Positions 23,091-33,441 of a stretch of 64,000 nt of DNA are shown piece by piece. The stretch is taken from assembly GCA_910589415.1 (NCBI GenBank), contig OU342634.1, positions 1,302,001 to 1,366,000 of the forward strand. The letters run 5' to 3'. Positions within the stretch are counted from its first letter, which is position 1; every line of letters begins with the position of its first letter. The translations under genes and the position numbers were made by a program. Source of the DNA: Malachius bipustulatus (Eukaryota > Arthropoda > Insecta > Coleoptera > Melyridae). The notes under the pieces are model-generated. The model ran no database searches. It was not told where the DNA came from and saw only the letters and a program-made list of their open reading frames with translations.

Positions 23091-23404
23091 GGGGGGGCTC
23101 TGCCTCGGCCTTGATCCCCTTCAAATCCTGAAATTCCTAAGGGAAGCGGAGTTGGAGAGGCTGCTGCAATGAAGGGAATATACACCAAAGAAGCAGAGAA
23201 GATGTGGCACAATAGATCTGTAATAGGTCGCAGCGCATCTGACACCCTCATTATCAATATCATCATTATCTAGGAACCCATGGCGATTTTCAAAAAAACG
23301 AAAGCGGTTTGGAATTAAGTTCATAAAGCTGCACTACTTTCCCAATTGAACCCTTCCTCTAACTCCAGTAGTTTACGAGATACCTGTACTAAACATTGAA
23401 AAAA

Positions 23405-23810
23405 AACTCACCCTGTAGAGTGGGAAACTATGCAGGTAGTCTAGTTTGCTCGCACTTTTTGCAGTTGGATCAGCTTTCTCGTTTCCTTCTATACCTGAAT
23501 GTTCCCTATTCCAAACAAAAGCCAGATCGTTGATTATTGTGAATTCTAGTACTGATTTTTAATGCTTTCTAGTACTGATTTTGAATCACTTGTTATTATG
23601 GGGGTCGAAATATTATTATCGATACTAAACTCGAGATCTTTTTTGATTGCGAAGGCCTCTTCAACAAAGAAATTACAAAAATTATGAATTTGGAATTGGG
23701 ATTCAAGATTTAGTCCGTGGATATAGATCAGACCCACGCCATTCTGATCTTTGGATCCGTCTGTATAAATCTCAGTTTTGGGATTCAGTTGTTCCAGAAC
23801 TCGTTTTAAT
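23405..23810 (-). pseudogene. RNase H domain fragment of another non-LTR element
   Basis: The reverse strand reads LKRVLEQLNPKTEIYTDGSK near 23750-23800, then VEEAFAIKK (catalytic Glu), ITSDSKSVLESI (catalytic Asp), and after a frameshift WNREHSGIEGNEKAD near 23490. These are the canonical TDGS, E, SDS and H-x-G-x-x-GNExAD positions of RNase H in Jockey/I-related elements. It is opposite in strand to the element ending at 23090 and separated from it by GGGGGG-containing junk. The two are therefore different insertions. Confidence 0.65.
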
Positions 23811-24151
23811 AATTTAGGGCGATAGTTTAGGTTTTCTAGGTAGGTATTTGGGGAATATAACTCTCGGTTTTATTAGTCATACTTCGTATTCATGTCCATG
23901 TAGGGGAAATTTTTTTAGGCTGCAGGCTAAATTTTGATATTTTGAGGTATCCACAAAAGCTTCTGCAAGTGGGAGCGAGTTCTTTTTTTTCAGTTAGGAT
24001 TTGTTAGGTTTTCAGTACAAATTAATATGCTATGTATTAATAATGCAACCCAAGTTAAATGGGCAGTCCACTTTATTCAATAAAGTTTTTTTCTTTCTCT
24101 TTTGTAAGTTGTATTCCTGAACTTCATTACTATAACTTATCTGCTAGATAT
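23811..24151. other. Intergenic DNA, nothing recognised
   Basis: Contains AATAAAG (about 24080) but no linked ORF. Confidence 0.35.
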
Positions 24152-24302
24152 TTGCCCGTATTCACAAACGATAATTTCCTAAATAATTACGTAATTATTT
24201 AAATGAGTGAGATGGAGAAATGCAGTTTTTTGGCAATAGAATGAGATGGGGATAATTGATTACGTAATTATTCAGGAAATTAATGTTTGTGAATACGGGC
24301 AA
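24152..24302. mobile_element. 150-bp MITE, copy 2
   Basis: Its terminal inverted repeats TTGCCCGTATTCACAAAC and GTTTGTGAATACGGGCAA are perfect. Interior AATTACGTAATTA, GAATGAGATGGGGATAATTG and GATTACGTAATTATT match the copy at 10855-11004. It lies immediately beside the outer end of the Gypsy 3' LTR candidate. Confidence 0.8.
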
Positions 24303-24310
24303 TTGTGTAC

Positions 24311-24719
24311 TATAACAACGCGCGGGAGCTTGTCATTAATAAAATAAAAAGAGTTCGGTTATCTAGCTGTATTTCGTCTAGTAAGTAATAATTACAGTGA
24401 TTGATGGAAAAGGTGCACTTATGTAAATAATAATAATAATAAAAGGAAGTCCGTACACGGCGATACAATGAACAATTTCCTATAACCGAGAAGACAAATA
24501 ATGCAGGCCGCGGGGTAAATAGAAATCACACCGATGCGTCCGACTGCTTAGAAATCTCATGGAATACTACCCAGTACTAGTGGGTACCTACTGACTGCGG
24601 GTGGCTCGTCTGGTCTTGGGCCCTCGCCGGCAGGCAGCGGGGTGAAGGGTCTCGCGCTGGACCGATCGATGAAGGCAGAAGTGAATGAATACAGCTAGTG
24701 GTGTCGATGTTCTGTTATA
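24311..24719 (-). repeat. Candidate 3' LTR of the Gypsy element
   Basis: Directly after the purine tract AGAGGGGGAGG (minus strand, about 24721-24731), the sequence begins TATAACA. About 400 bp later it ends in TGTTATA (complement of 24311-24317), giving 7-bp inverted termini. The pol stop codon TAA falls inside the first bases. No second copy is found at the other end of the element, so the LTR boundaries are inferred from purine tract and termini only. Confidence 0.4.
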
Positions 24720-27700
24720 GCCTCCCCCTCTGGCTTCGAGTTCGTCCCGAAGAGGAGCCAGAAAGAGTTGAGTCATTTTTCTTGGGTCTCCCACGACGTC
24801 GAATTCCAACAACAGGTGGCGGGGGCACATCGTCACCAACGTAGGGAGTAAGACCGGAAATATGGTAGACTCCAAGGGGAGTGTCTAGATGAGCTTCCTC
24901 AGCGATCTCGAAGGTGGTGGGGGATACCTGGCGAAGTATCACATAGGGCCCATCTCGGCGAGGGTGCAGCTTGCTCGTTACACGTTTAGCAGCACTGCTA
25001 CGGGTGTGCGTCTCCACCAAGACCCGATCTCCAACGGCGTAGGTCTCCACATCTCTTCGATGGCTGTCAGCGTACAGTTTTTGTCGATCCTGCTGCTTCT
25101 CATGCACTTCTTTACACTCTTTGAAAGTAGTCAGCATTCTTCTCAAATACGGGGTTATCTGGGGTACGAAATTCTCGCTTTCAACAATGGTTCGTATATC
25201 ATGGGTCACATCGTCAGGAGTCCTCAAGTCACGTCCAAAAGTCAGATAGGAAGCGTTGTGACCTGTAGTCTCGCTGCGAGCGGTATTCATTGCGAATCTA
25301 ATAAAAGGCAGCTTGTCAACCCATCCTTCATGATTCTGACCGACCAATATGGCTAATCTAGGTTTAAGATCTCTATTCTTTCGTTCAACCATATTCGCTT
25401 GGGGATGATAGACTGCGGTGAAAGATTGCTTGATATCGAGGCAATAACACACCTTCTGCATGACACTGCTGATGAACTGAGTACCGTTATCGGAGATCAA
25501 CTTCCTGGGCAGTCCAAACCTTAGGAAAACCTCATTAATTAACGTCTTGGCACATTCTTCAGCAGTAGCTTGCTTCAAACTAAATAGTTCAACCCATTTA
25601 CTAGAGGTGTCTTCTACAATGAGAATCCATTTTTCTCCAGTTGTAGCTTCTGGTAGGGGTCCAAAGAGATCAATGGCTAGAATCTCGAAACGTTGGTTGT
25701 AGATTGGGGTTTGTACAAGACCTGCGGGCTTCTGATTGGTCGCTTTATAGCGTTGGCAATCTGGGCATTTGCTAACATATTCAGAAATATAACGTCTCAT
25801 ACCTGTCCAATAATAACGACTGGCGATTCTATGGTACGTGCGTTCAGCACCATAATGAGCAGCAGTGTCCTTGTCATGATACTCCTTCATCACCCGTTCT
25901 CGGTCGTGGCTAGGAACAACAATTTGGGCTTCCTCGGAATCTTCCTCGGAGGAATATCGATACAGGACTCCACTGGAAAGTATAAAACCTCTCTCCGTCC
26001 ACATGGAGACATCAGAGCTGTTAACGTCTTCAAAACTATTTATGATTTTGGCAACCTCAGGGTCCTTCAACTGTTCACATCTGAGATCAGCTGCAGAATA
26101 ACCAGGAATAGCAATCTCGATGAGAGATACATCCACAGTATCTGTAGCAGATATTTCTTGGGGTGGTCTGGACAGAGTGTCGGCTACAACATTGAGTTTT
26201 CCGGGCAAATATTCAATAGTGGCATTGTACCCCTGAATTTTCAACGCCCACCTTGCTAGTCTTCCGGTAGGTGACTTCATAGTCATAAGCCACTTCAATG
26301 GTTGATGATCGCTAGCAACGGTTACATGACAACCTTCAGTGTAGCCTCTAAAACGCTCTAAAGCCCAAATGACAGCTAAAGCTTCCCTTTCCGTAGCATG
26401 CCAATTTCGTTCGGATGGGGTGAGAAGTCGACTGGCGTACTCAATCGGATGTTCGTCAGCTTTTTCTCCTTGCAGCAGCACTGCTCCAATAGCATAATTA
26501 CTACTATCCGTTCTTATGACATAAGGTTTCGTTTCATCGCTCTGTTGCAGAATGGGTGCGGTGACTAATAAACGTTTCAAGTGATCGAAGGCTTCTTGAT
26601 GAATATTCTCCCATCTAAAGACAGCGTTCTTCTTGGTTAGATCACTCAACGGACGCGCCACGTTCGCGAAATCCGGTATAAACCGACGGTACCACGAACA
26701 AGTTTGCAAAAACGAAATCACTTCACGAGCATTTCGCGGTTCAGCGCGATTTGCAATAGCGGAGGTTTTGTCCGGATCGACCTCGATCCCCTCACTTGTA
26801 ATAAGATGTCCAAGGTACTTCACACTTGACCGACAAAATGTACATTTTTCACGATTCGCGCGCAACTTGAACACTCTAAGTCGATCAAAGACCTTTTGTA
26901 AATCGTTCATATGTGACTCAAACGAGTCAGATAACACTATTAAATCGTCAAGGTAAGCGAGAACAAGAACTTCACCAATACCCGCCCGAAATCTGTCCAT
27001 AAGTCTCTGGAAAGTCATCGGCGCGGTCTTCAAACCCATCGGTAAACGCAGGAACCTGAATGTCCCAAATGGAGTGACGAACGCAGTTTTGTCCCGATCT
27101 TGCTTGCGCACACTCACTTGATGATAACCGGCGCGGAGGTCGATGGTGGTCATGAAAAAAGTTCTTTTCGCGGCATGTAATAGGTCATCCATACGCGGCA
27201 AAGGATAACTAGAGTTCACAGTAATTTTATTCAACGCGCGGTAGTCTATGCAGCATCGCATTTTTCCGTCCTTTTTTGGAACCATGAGGACAGGTGCTGA
27301 TCAAGGACTCTCACATTCCTCGATTATTTCTTCATGCAGCATCCGGTCCAATTCAGTTCGAAGAATTTCTTTCCTTGCTGGCGACAGTCGATATGGGGGT
27401 ACTGATATAGGTGGGTGGTCTCCCGTATCAATGACGTGTTCGGCAAAAGGAGTCGGTTCTCCCCCTAGTTTGAAGATATCTTCGTTAGAGGTCAATAATT
27501 GTTCTAGACGACCTTTTTCCTCTGTTGAGAGAGTCTGTGCTTCATCAGACCTCAAAGAAGTAACAAAGTCAATGTCTAATGTTTTCGGGTTGGGTGCTTC
27601 AAACTGGAGTTCATACACTTGATCAGGCGAATCCAAAAAGCACCAAGATCTGGTTACAACGTTGAACATCAGTTTAGCATTCTCAATAAAGTCAATCCCA

Positions 27701-28838
27701 AACAATGTGTTGTTGTGGACGGATTCGGGAAAAATCAGGAATTTTGTAGGAATAGATCTTCCTTGAAGAAAAACATTGGCTTCCGTAACCAAGACCTTCG
27801 AAGATTTAGTTATTCCATCAGCAAGTTTGACGTCAATACATTGGGTGTCAAAGTGCTGACCTCTTTCTTGAAAAATTTTGTATAACGTGTAACCTGCTAC
27901 ACTCTGTCTTGATCCTGTGTCAATAAATCCCGTTCCATGGGCACCTAAGATGTCAACATACAACAGCGGACGAGGTTTGGGCTCCAAACAAGATTTTCCA
28001 TCCACACTCATAACACAAAAATCGACAGACGATGAGGCGACTGAAGCTTTATTACAATCAGGACATTTTGCTCGCGTAAATCCCGGTTTACCACAACCAT
28101 AGCAATTAATTGTGGAGGGACGATTAGAAGCAGTAGAAGCTTGTGAAGACTGGGTAATCCTTGAAACTGTTTCTGTGGGTTTCGTTGTCTTGGACAAAAG
28201 TTTACGGCATTCATCCTTAGTATGACCAACAGTCCGACAATAGACACAGCGAAGACGTTTAGGATTATCTTGTACTTCATCAGAGTTAAAATTATCTTGA
28301 AAGGTTTCTTCAACCATACGTGCAATGTCCAAAAGTTCAGAAAAACTTGAAAACTTTTCTCGAGAAATTTTTTCTCTAATTCGTTTATGTAACAAACCAT
28401 AAACCATGTCAAGTTGAACTTCCTCACTTAATTTGTAAGTTGGTAACTGTGCAAATAAGGCACGTGATTTGCAGATAAAAACATCCGTGGGTGTCCTCAT
28501 ATCTTGCTCTGTGGAGAACAGCTCACGATAAATTCGATAAGACGGCTTTTTTGGACCATAGGTACTACGTAACAAATCTACAGCTTGGTCCCATGTAGCA
28601 ATAGTAGCTTTGACACCTTGCCACCAAGGTGCTGCAAAGCCATCTAATAAAATCGGCAAGCCTTTCAATGCATTTTGATCCGACATTTGCACACAATCCT
28701 TATAGATCTCAATTGCATCAATGAAAGCCGTGACATCCGACTGTTTGTCCCCATTAAATCGATTAGAACATCTTGAAAAATTACCTTGCAAAGTATTGGT
28801 ATGTTGTGACTGTTGCTGGCTGCTCGCTATCAAACAGA
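24715..28838 (-). pseudogene. Ty3/Gypsy gag-pol polyprotein (one in-frame stop, 5' end truncated)
   Basis: One reading frame of about 1,370 codons is broken only by TGA at 27301-27303, at a position where such elements usually have Trp before SAPV. Domains run in order. First is a retroviral-type gag (AAPWWQGVK, YGPKKPSYRIYRELF). Next are zinc knuckles CVYCRTVGHTKDEC and CYGCGKPGFTRAKC; the second has F where His is normal. The protease follows with DTGS (near 27900), then RT with YLDDLIVLS (YLDD about 26941-26952). RNase H shows RTDSS, EREALAV and SDHQPLKWL. Integrase shows the H2C2 motif (HYGAERTYH...CPDCQ), D, DNGTQF and VERKNRDLK, ending in a GPY-type segment. The apparent Met at 28866 belongs to the neighbouring R1-like element. 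No 5' LTR is present. Confidence 0.85.
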
Positions 28839-30567
28839 TTTTAAAACATTCTGAAGAGGCAGACAAAGGAACGTATCAACACAAAAAACTTTGTGTAATG
28901 GTCACACTGGATATAAAAAATGCCTTCAATACAGCCACATGGAGGAAAATTGTCACAAGCTTAGAATACCGAGGAATCAGCCAGTATATCTGTAATGTCA
29001 TTCTAACGAAATCCAAGGCTTTCGTTGGTAATTATTATTTATTTCATTATTAGAGGGGTTTATCTGGAGTGATACAGTTTTTACGGCGGCGATAAACACG
29101 TTATCTCCGCCAGCACCGGCTATATAAAGAGTGCCAACTGAAGGACTGACCAGAGGATCCGAGGTACTGACTCGCGAACAACTCTCTCTCCTGGGTGAAA
29201 TGAGCTCGGAGATCAGCTGGGGCATGTAGTGAGTGCACCCATCCAGTTTACATAGCCGGCTACAGTAGGTCGATGAACTGAGTTGACCCTAACTGTAACC
29301 CGGCATCGGAAGCTCGACCAGAGTGGAGTGAACTCTGGCCGGCAACCGATCAGTATAGGGAAACAACCGGCGCTGTATTGAGGTACCGGCTGATCCCTTT
29401 AGTCCCGACCCGGCCTGTATCGAGGGCCGGATCCAGTAACAGCCGTCCCGAGGTCATATTGAGGCATCGGGAGCGGACTTCGTTTCAGGTAGCCCCGCCG
29501 TCGGAGAATATTTTCCCAGATATCTCCCCGGCGCGTGTTCCGGAGACTACAGCGATCGACACGCACGGTGCGACTGCGAGCGGACTACTGGCGCTGAAGA
29601 TTCGGCCGTGAACTGATCGAGGGTGGCAGCAGAGAACAACCAATCAGCTTAGCGCGCCTCGACGCGGCTATCTGTGGCCAATTAGACTAACCGTGGAGAA
29701 CGAGCACCGCATCACTCAAGAATACAGGACACATTCGTCATCAATATTCGCATTGCCAAAATATACATGTGTAAATAGATATAATTATAAATAAAGATTT
29801 TAAATTTTAATTGACTTGTCGCGGGTACAAAGGGGCAGATATCCATTCCTGGGAACTCACCTCTACCTTCAGAAAATCCCGTTACATCATCAAAAGTTAT
29901 TTTAGCAACCGGGAACTCATTATCGGGGTTCCGCAGGGTTCGGTCATAGGGCCGACCCTGTAGAACCACTACTACGATGATATACTGAGAATAAAAACGC
30001 CTGTCGGAATCGACCTAGTTGCGTATGCAGATGACCTTGCAATTGTGGCAGTGATGAAGGATGAGGAACTTTTGGTCATGGAACTTGAACGCACCATTAA
30101 TATTATTCAGGAAAAAATGGAAGAAATAGGACTTACACTGGCGGAAGAAAAGACAGAGTTAATAATCCTCAGAGGTAGATACAAGACAAAGACGATCACG
30201 GTGAAATGTGGGGACGCCAAACATCGAGAGCCGTGAGCACATCCAGTACCTGAGAGTGACTTTGAGGAGAAACTTAAACTTTAAACATCATATAACACAG
30301 ATTTGCAGCAGAGCGACCGTAACAGCCGGTGCACTATGCAGACTGATACTTAATCAACGCGGACCAACGACGGGAAAACAGATTGTGCTGAACTCGGTGG
30401 TACAGAACATAATTCTATATGCATCCCCGGTCTGGAAGCACGCATTGAAGGTCAAGGTACGGCGTCAACAATTACAGAGGGTACAGCGGATGATGCTCCT
30501 AAGAATCTGCGGTCCATACAGGACGGCACTCACCGAGGCCCTGCAGGCCTCGGTGGGTGCCGTCCTG
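28838..30567 (+). pseudogene. Element A: R1-clade (SART/TRAS-like) ORF2 fragment, RT region
   Basis: The frame enters from the Gypsy junction as ILKHSEEADKG, then VMVTLDIKNAFNTATW (motif A, about 28901) and GISQYICNVI. A solo LTR (29002-29886) interrupts it. It resumes as KSYFSNRELI, GVPQGSVIGPTL followed by a TAG where Trp is expected (motif B), and VAYADDLAIV at 30021-30036 (motif C). After a frameshift near 30210 the thumb reads YLRVTLRRNL, LYASPVW, RVQRMMLLRICGPYRT and TEALQ. LDIKNAFN and the TEALQ block are typical of R1-clade elements. The 5' part (endonuclease) and the 3' part (Cys/His, 3' UTR) are missing; the right end fuses into a palindrome. Confidence 0.8.
29002..29886 (+). mobile_element. 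Solo LTR, 885 bp, with TCAT target duplication
   Basis: The insert is flanked by TCAT (28998-29001 and 29887-29890). Removing it and one TCAT restores an uninterrupted RT frame across NVI/KSYF. The termini TCTAACG...CGTTACA are inverted with one mismatch to a TGTAACG...CGTTACA pattern. A TATATAAAG box at 29121-29129 and AATAAAG at about 29790 sit in the expected order for an LTR read on the plus strand. The four-base duplication fits Ty3/Gypsy-type integration. No internal ORF has domain support, including the 77-codon frame at 29378-29611. Confidence 0.75.
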
Positions 30568-30569
30568 TA
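30517..30569. repeat. 53-bp palindrome at the A/E1 fusion
   Basis: The arm TACAGGACGGCACTCACCGA plus GGCC is followed by CTGCA and then its complement with a single mismatch. The left arm is native RT sequence (YRTALTEA), so the right arm is an inverted copy of it. Element A ends here and the E1 ORF1 begins a few bases later. Confidence 0.85.
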
Positions 30570-30585
30570 GTCATCCCAAGTAAGG

Positions 30586-32203
30586 ATGCTCAGCAAAATC
30601 ATGGAGAAAACGTATCATCCAAAAAAAGAAGTGAAAGATGCCTCGGACATACTGTATGGCTTAATGGAGCAAATAGAGGAAATTAAAATCAATGACTGGA
30701 TAGATGAACGGCAACAGGAAACAGAGAAAATCTCACTGGCCAGGAAACAGATCGACTCTCTGCAAAATGAGAAAAAACAAATAGAATACGAAGATGAGAG
30801 GAAGCTCAAAATGCCTAGAAAAGATATAGAAAGTAGGTGCGAGGAGTGTGAGAAGAAATGGAGAAAACAAACACTCAGAAGGGAGTTGAAAATAAGAAGA
30901 GGACTACCGAAAACTGAGTGAAGATGATTGGAGGATGGAAGTCATACCTGATATGGCTAGCGTTAAACAACACTTGTGGGACCCGCAAGACGACTTTTAC
31001 GTGGTCATACCCTGTGACAGTGAAAGTAATACTGGTCATCCTCACATAAGACAGGCGATAGAACACCTTGGGAATCGAGAAAAACTCGTGAAACAAAAGA
31101 AAAATCTTGGGGAAGTGGCCATGATGATCCTAAATATGGGATTCCCTGATGAGAATGGATCCTTCCGGTATGCGCAGAGGCACATTTACTACCCAGTCAT
31201 GATACATAAGTAGTGGAGAATACACCAGAGGAGCAAGAGATGTTTAAATCCCTCAACAGCATTAAGAAGCTAATGATGGAGAGGAAGAGGACAAAGTTGA
31301 CAGTCCCCAGAATAAGTGCAGTTGAAGGAGCTCTGCTGGACAGGATATGCCGATTCATATTTTGGGAGACGGGCATAGAAGTGGTGGCACTGCAGCCACC
31401 GGCAACTAGCTATGCCAGTGCAACACGGCAGAAAAAACAGGACACTGCTAAAAGGAAGCGCACCACAACTGCGACAGAAATCCCGAATAAAGGAAAGGGG
31501 AACGCACTGCTAATAGAAGTGAAAGATGGAGTTTTCAACGACATCCTCAAGGAAATAAAAGCCAAAATTGATCCCAAACAAATTGGCGTGGAAATAAAGG
31601 AGATTAGGAAGACAAAAAAGGGTGACATCCTGATAGCTGTAAAAAAAGGCAAGGAAGACCTAGACCGACTCAAAAAAGAAGTAAATGAAAAGGTACCCGC
31701 AGTAACCTCAAGAATACTCCAAAACGCAATCATAGTACACGTCAAGGGACTTGATGGTGTGACAACGGAAGAGGAAGTCAGGGCGAAAATAGCTGAAAGC
31801 GCGGCACTAAAACAAGAAGACATAGAAGTCAGGTCAATGAGACCGGCGCATGGAGGTAAACAAAATGTGACACTATTCATCACGGTCCCCGGGGCCAACA
31901 AAATCACCCAACTTGGAGAAGTTGGTAGCGGGTGGAATCGATGGAATGTCGCAGAGAGAAAAAGGGAGCAGAAATGTTACCGATGCTGGGAGCTGGGACA
32001 TACGAGAGACCGATGCAAAGGGATCGACAGAACTGGGCTGTGCCTGGTCTGTGGAAAAGAGGGCCACAGGGCGGCGCAGTGTAAAACTTAGCACACTGCG
32101 TCATGTGTGACCAGGATGGCCATACGTCCGGGAGTAAAGTATGCCGATTAAGGAGGCCAACAAGGACGGCCACAATGGAATCAGAGTCGGACTCGGTCTT
32201 TAC
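30586..32203 (+). pseudogene. E1 ORF1: gag-like protein with zinc knuckles (truncated, frameshifted)
   Basis: Three open pieces in changing frames (30586-30921, about 30935-31212, 31213-32091) align in order with the intact ORF1 of E2. The first is a Lys/Glu-rich coiled-coil starting MEKTYHPKKEVKDAS, which corresponds to MYHPKRVLLKVTS in E2. The second is a central region (DDFYVVIPC, RQAIEHLG). The third is a YASATR/KPKQIGVEIKEIR/IVHVKGLD segment. The knuckles are CYRCWELGHTRDRC and CLVCGKEGHRAAQC, and a third, CDQDGHTSGSKVC, is reached after a frameshift near 32085. The N-terminal 200 or so residues are missing. The protein would package element RNA; it is not intact. Confidence 0.75.
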
Positions 32204-32397
32204 TATTTTAATAATATCTTTATTAACCCGCTCAATATATTACATATTATACAAGGTTGAGATCATAAGTATTTAAAGGAACTTAAATTAAATTATCACA
32301 GTTTGATATGGTGAAAAGAAGGAAAATGGGGTACCTAACAGGGTTGCATAATTGTGTGTCCAGCATAGCCGGAGAAATAATAATAAATAAGCAGATA

Positions 32398-33383
32398 AAT
32401 ACCGAGTGACAAGTTTCAAAGCAGAACATAGGCGAATAGCATGGGAAATCACATATTTGCAGTTTATTTCTCACCACTTTTATCTATAAGAACGGTAATG
32501 GTGTCTATCGAAAGAAAATTGTTTTCTGAGCATGCTGATACCAAATACTTAATGATTAACAGCTTTTTTATCATGCCAGAAGAATTTAAACATTTTCAAA
32601 ATTAAAAGATGAGTAGCCATGACATGCTAAATTCGGATAAATTTTTCGCTGTCAAAGTAAATATTTTCAATTATTTAATTTATTTTAATTCTGATTGAAC
32701 ATCACTAAAAATTACGAAATTCCTCATTTACCATCTTTTGTTTTACCAGAAATTGACTATGAAAAATAAACACGTAAAATAATTGAACTAAAACGATAAC
32801 TAAGTACAACAAATATTCAAATAGCCCTTCATTTTGAAATTAATATCCCACCCTTTTATAAATTATTGTGCTTCGAACTTGTCCGAGTAATTGGTTATTA
32901 ACGAGTGCACATTCGGCAATGACTAGCTCTATAAATTTTGTTTTTGGTAACCCCAAGATCCCAAGAAAAATCACAACAAGGATAAGCTGCTAAATCGGGA
33001 GATCTGGCCGGCCAGTTAATATACCATGGCGATAAAAACGCGTCCCGCATTAGAATAGCCATTATTTTTATTCATTGACAATCTTTTCAGGGAAACGCGT
33101 ATTCGTAATTGAAAATGTTTGTTTTGACAGTAACAAAATTATTCTAATTAGGCATATCATGGCCGCTCACACTTTTAATTTTGGAAATGTTTAAGTTCTT
33201 CTGGCATGATAAAAAAGCTGTTAATTATTAAGTATTTGGTATCAGCATGCTCAGAAAACAATTCTCTTTCGATAGACACCATTACTGTTCTTGTAGATAA
33301 AAGTGGTGAGAAATAAACTGCAAATATGTGATTTCCCATGCTATTCGCCTATGTTCTGCTTTGAAACTTGTCACACGGTATAT
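32398..33383. mobile_element. Foldback element nested in the Jockey-like insert
   Basis: The left arm ATACCGAGTGACAAGTTTC (from 32398) pairs with GAAACTTGTCACACGGTAT (to 33383). The match continues inward through GCAGAACATAGGCGAATAGC, CATGGGAAATCACATATTTG, TTTCTCACCACTTTTATCTA, GATACCAAATACTTAATGAT and CATGCCAGAAGAA for about 225 bp, and then more weakly for 60 bp. The central 400 bp are AT-rich and non-coding. Confidence 0.85.
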
Positions 33384-33441
33384 GGATGGATGCAATATAA
33401 CAATGATTGGTAACAATGTTGATATCAGCAGTTTTCATGTG

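Noticed and set aside
25693..26259. 188-codon plus-strand frame inside the Gypsy element
   Set aside because: It lies antisense to the gag-pol frame, whose RNase H and integrase motifs account for the bases. The same applies to the other plus-strand frames in 24.9-28 kb.
29378..29611. 77-codon frame within the solo LTR
   Set aside because: LTRs do not normally encode proteins and no domain is visible; composition follows the GC-rich LTR.
31410..31907. 165-codon minus-strand frame over E1 ORF1
   Set aside because: Antisense shadow of the zinc-knuckle protein frame, with Leu/Ser/Phe-rich composition typical of reversed Lys/Glu codons.
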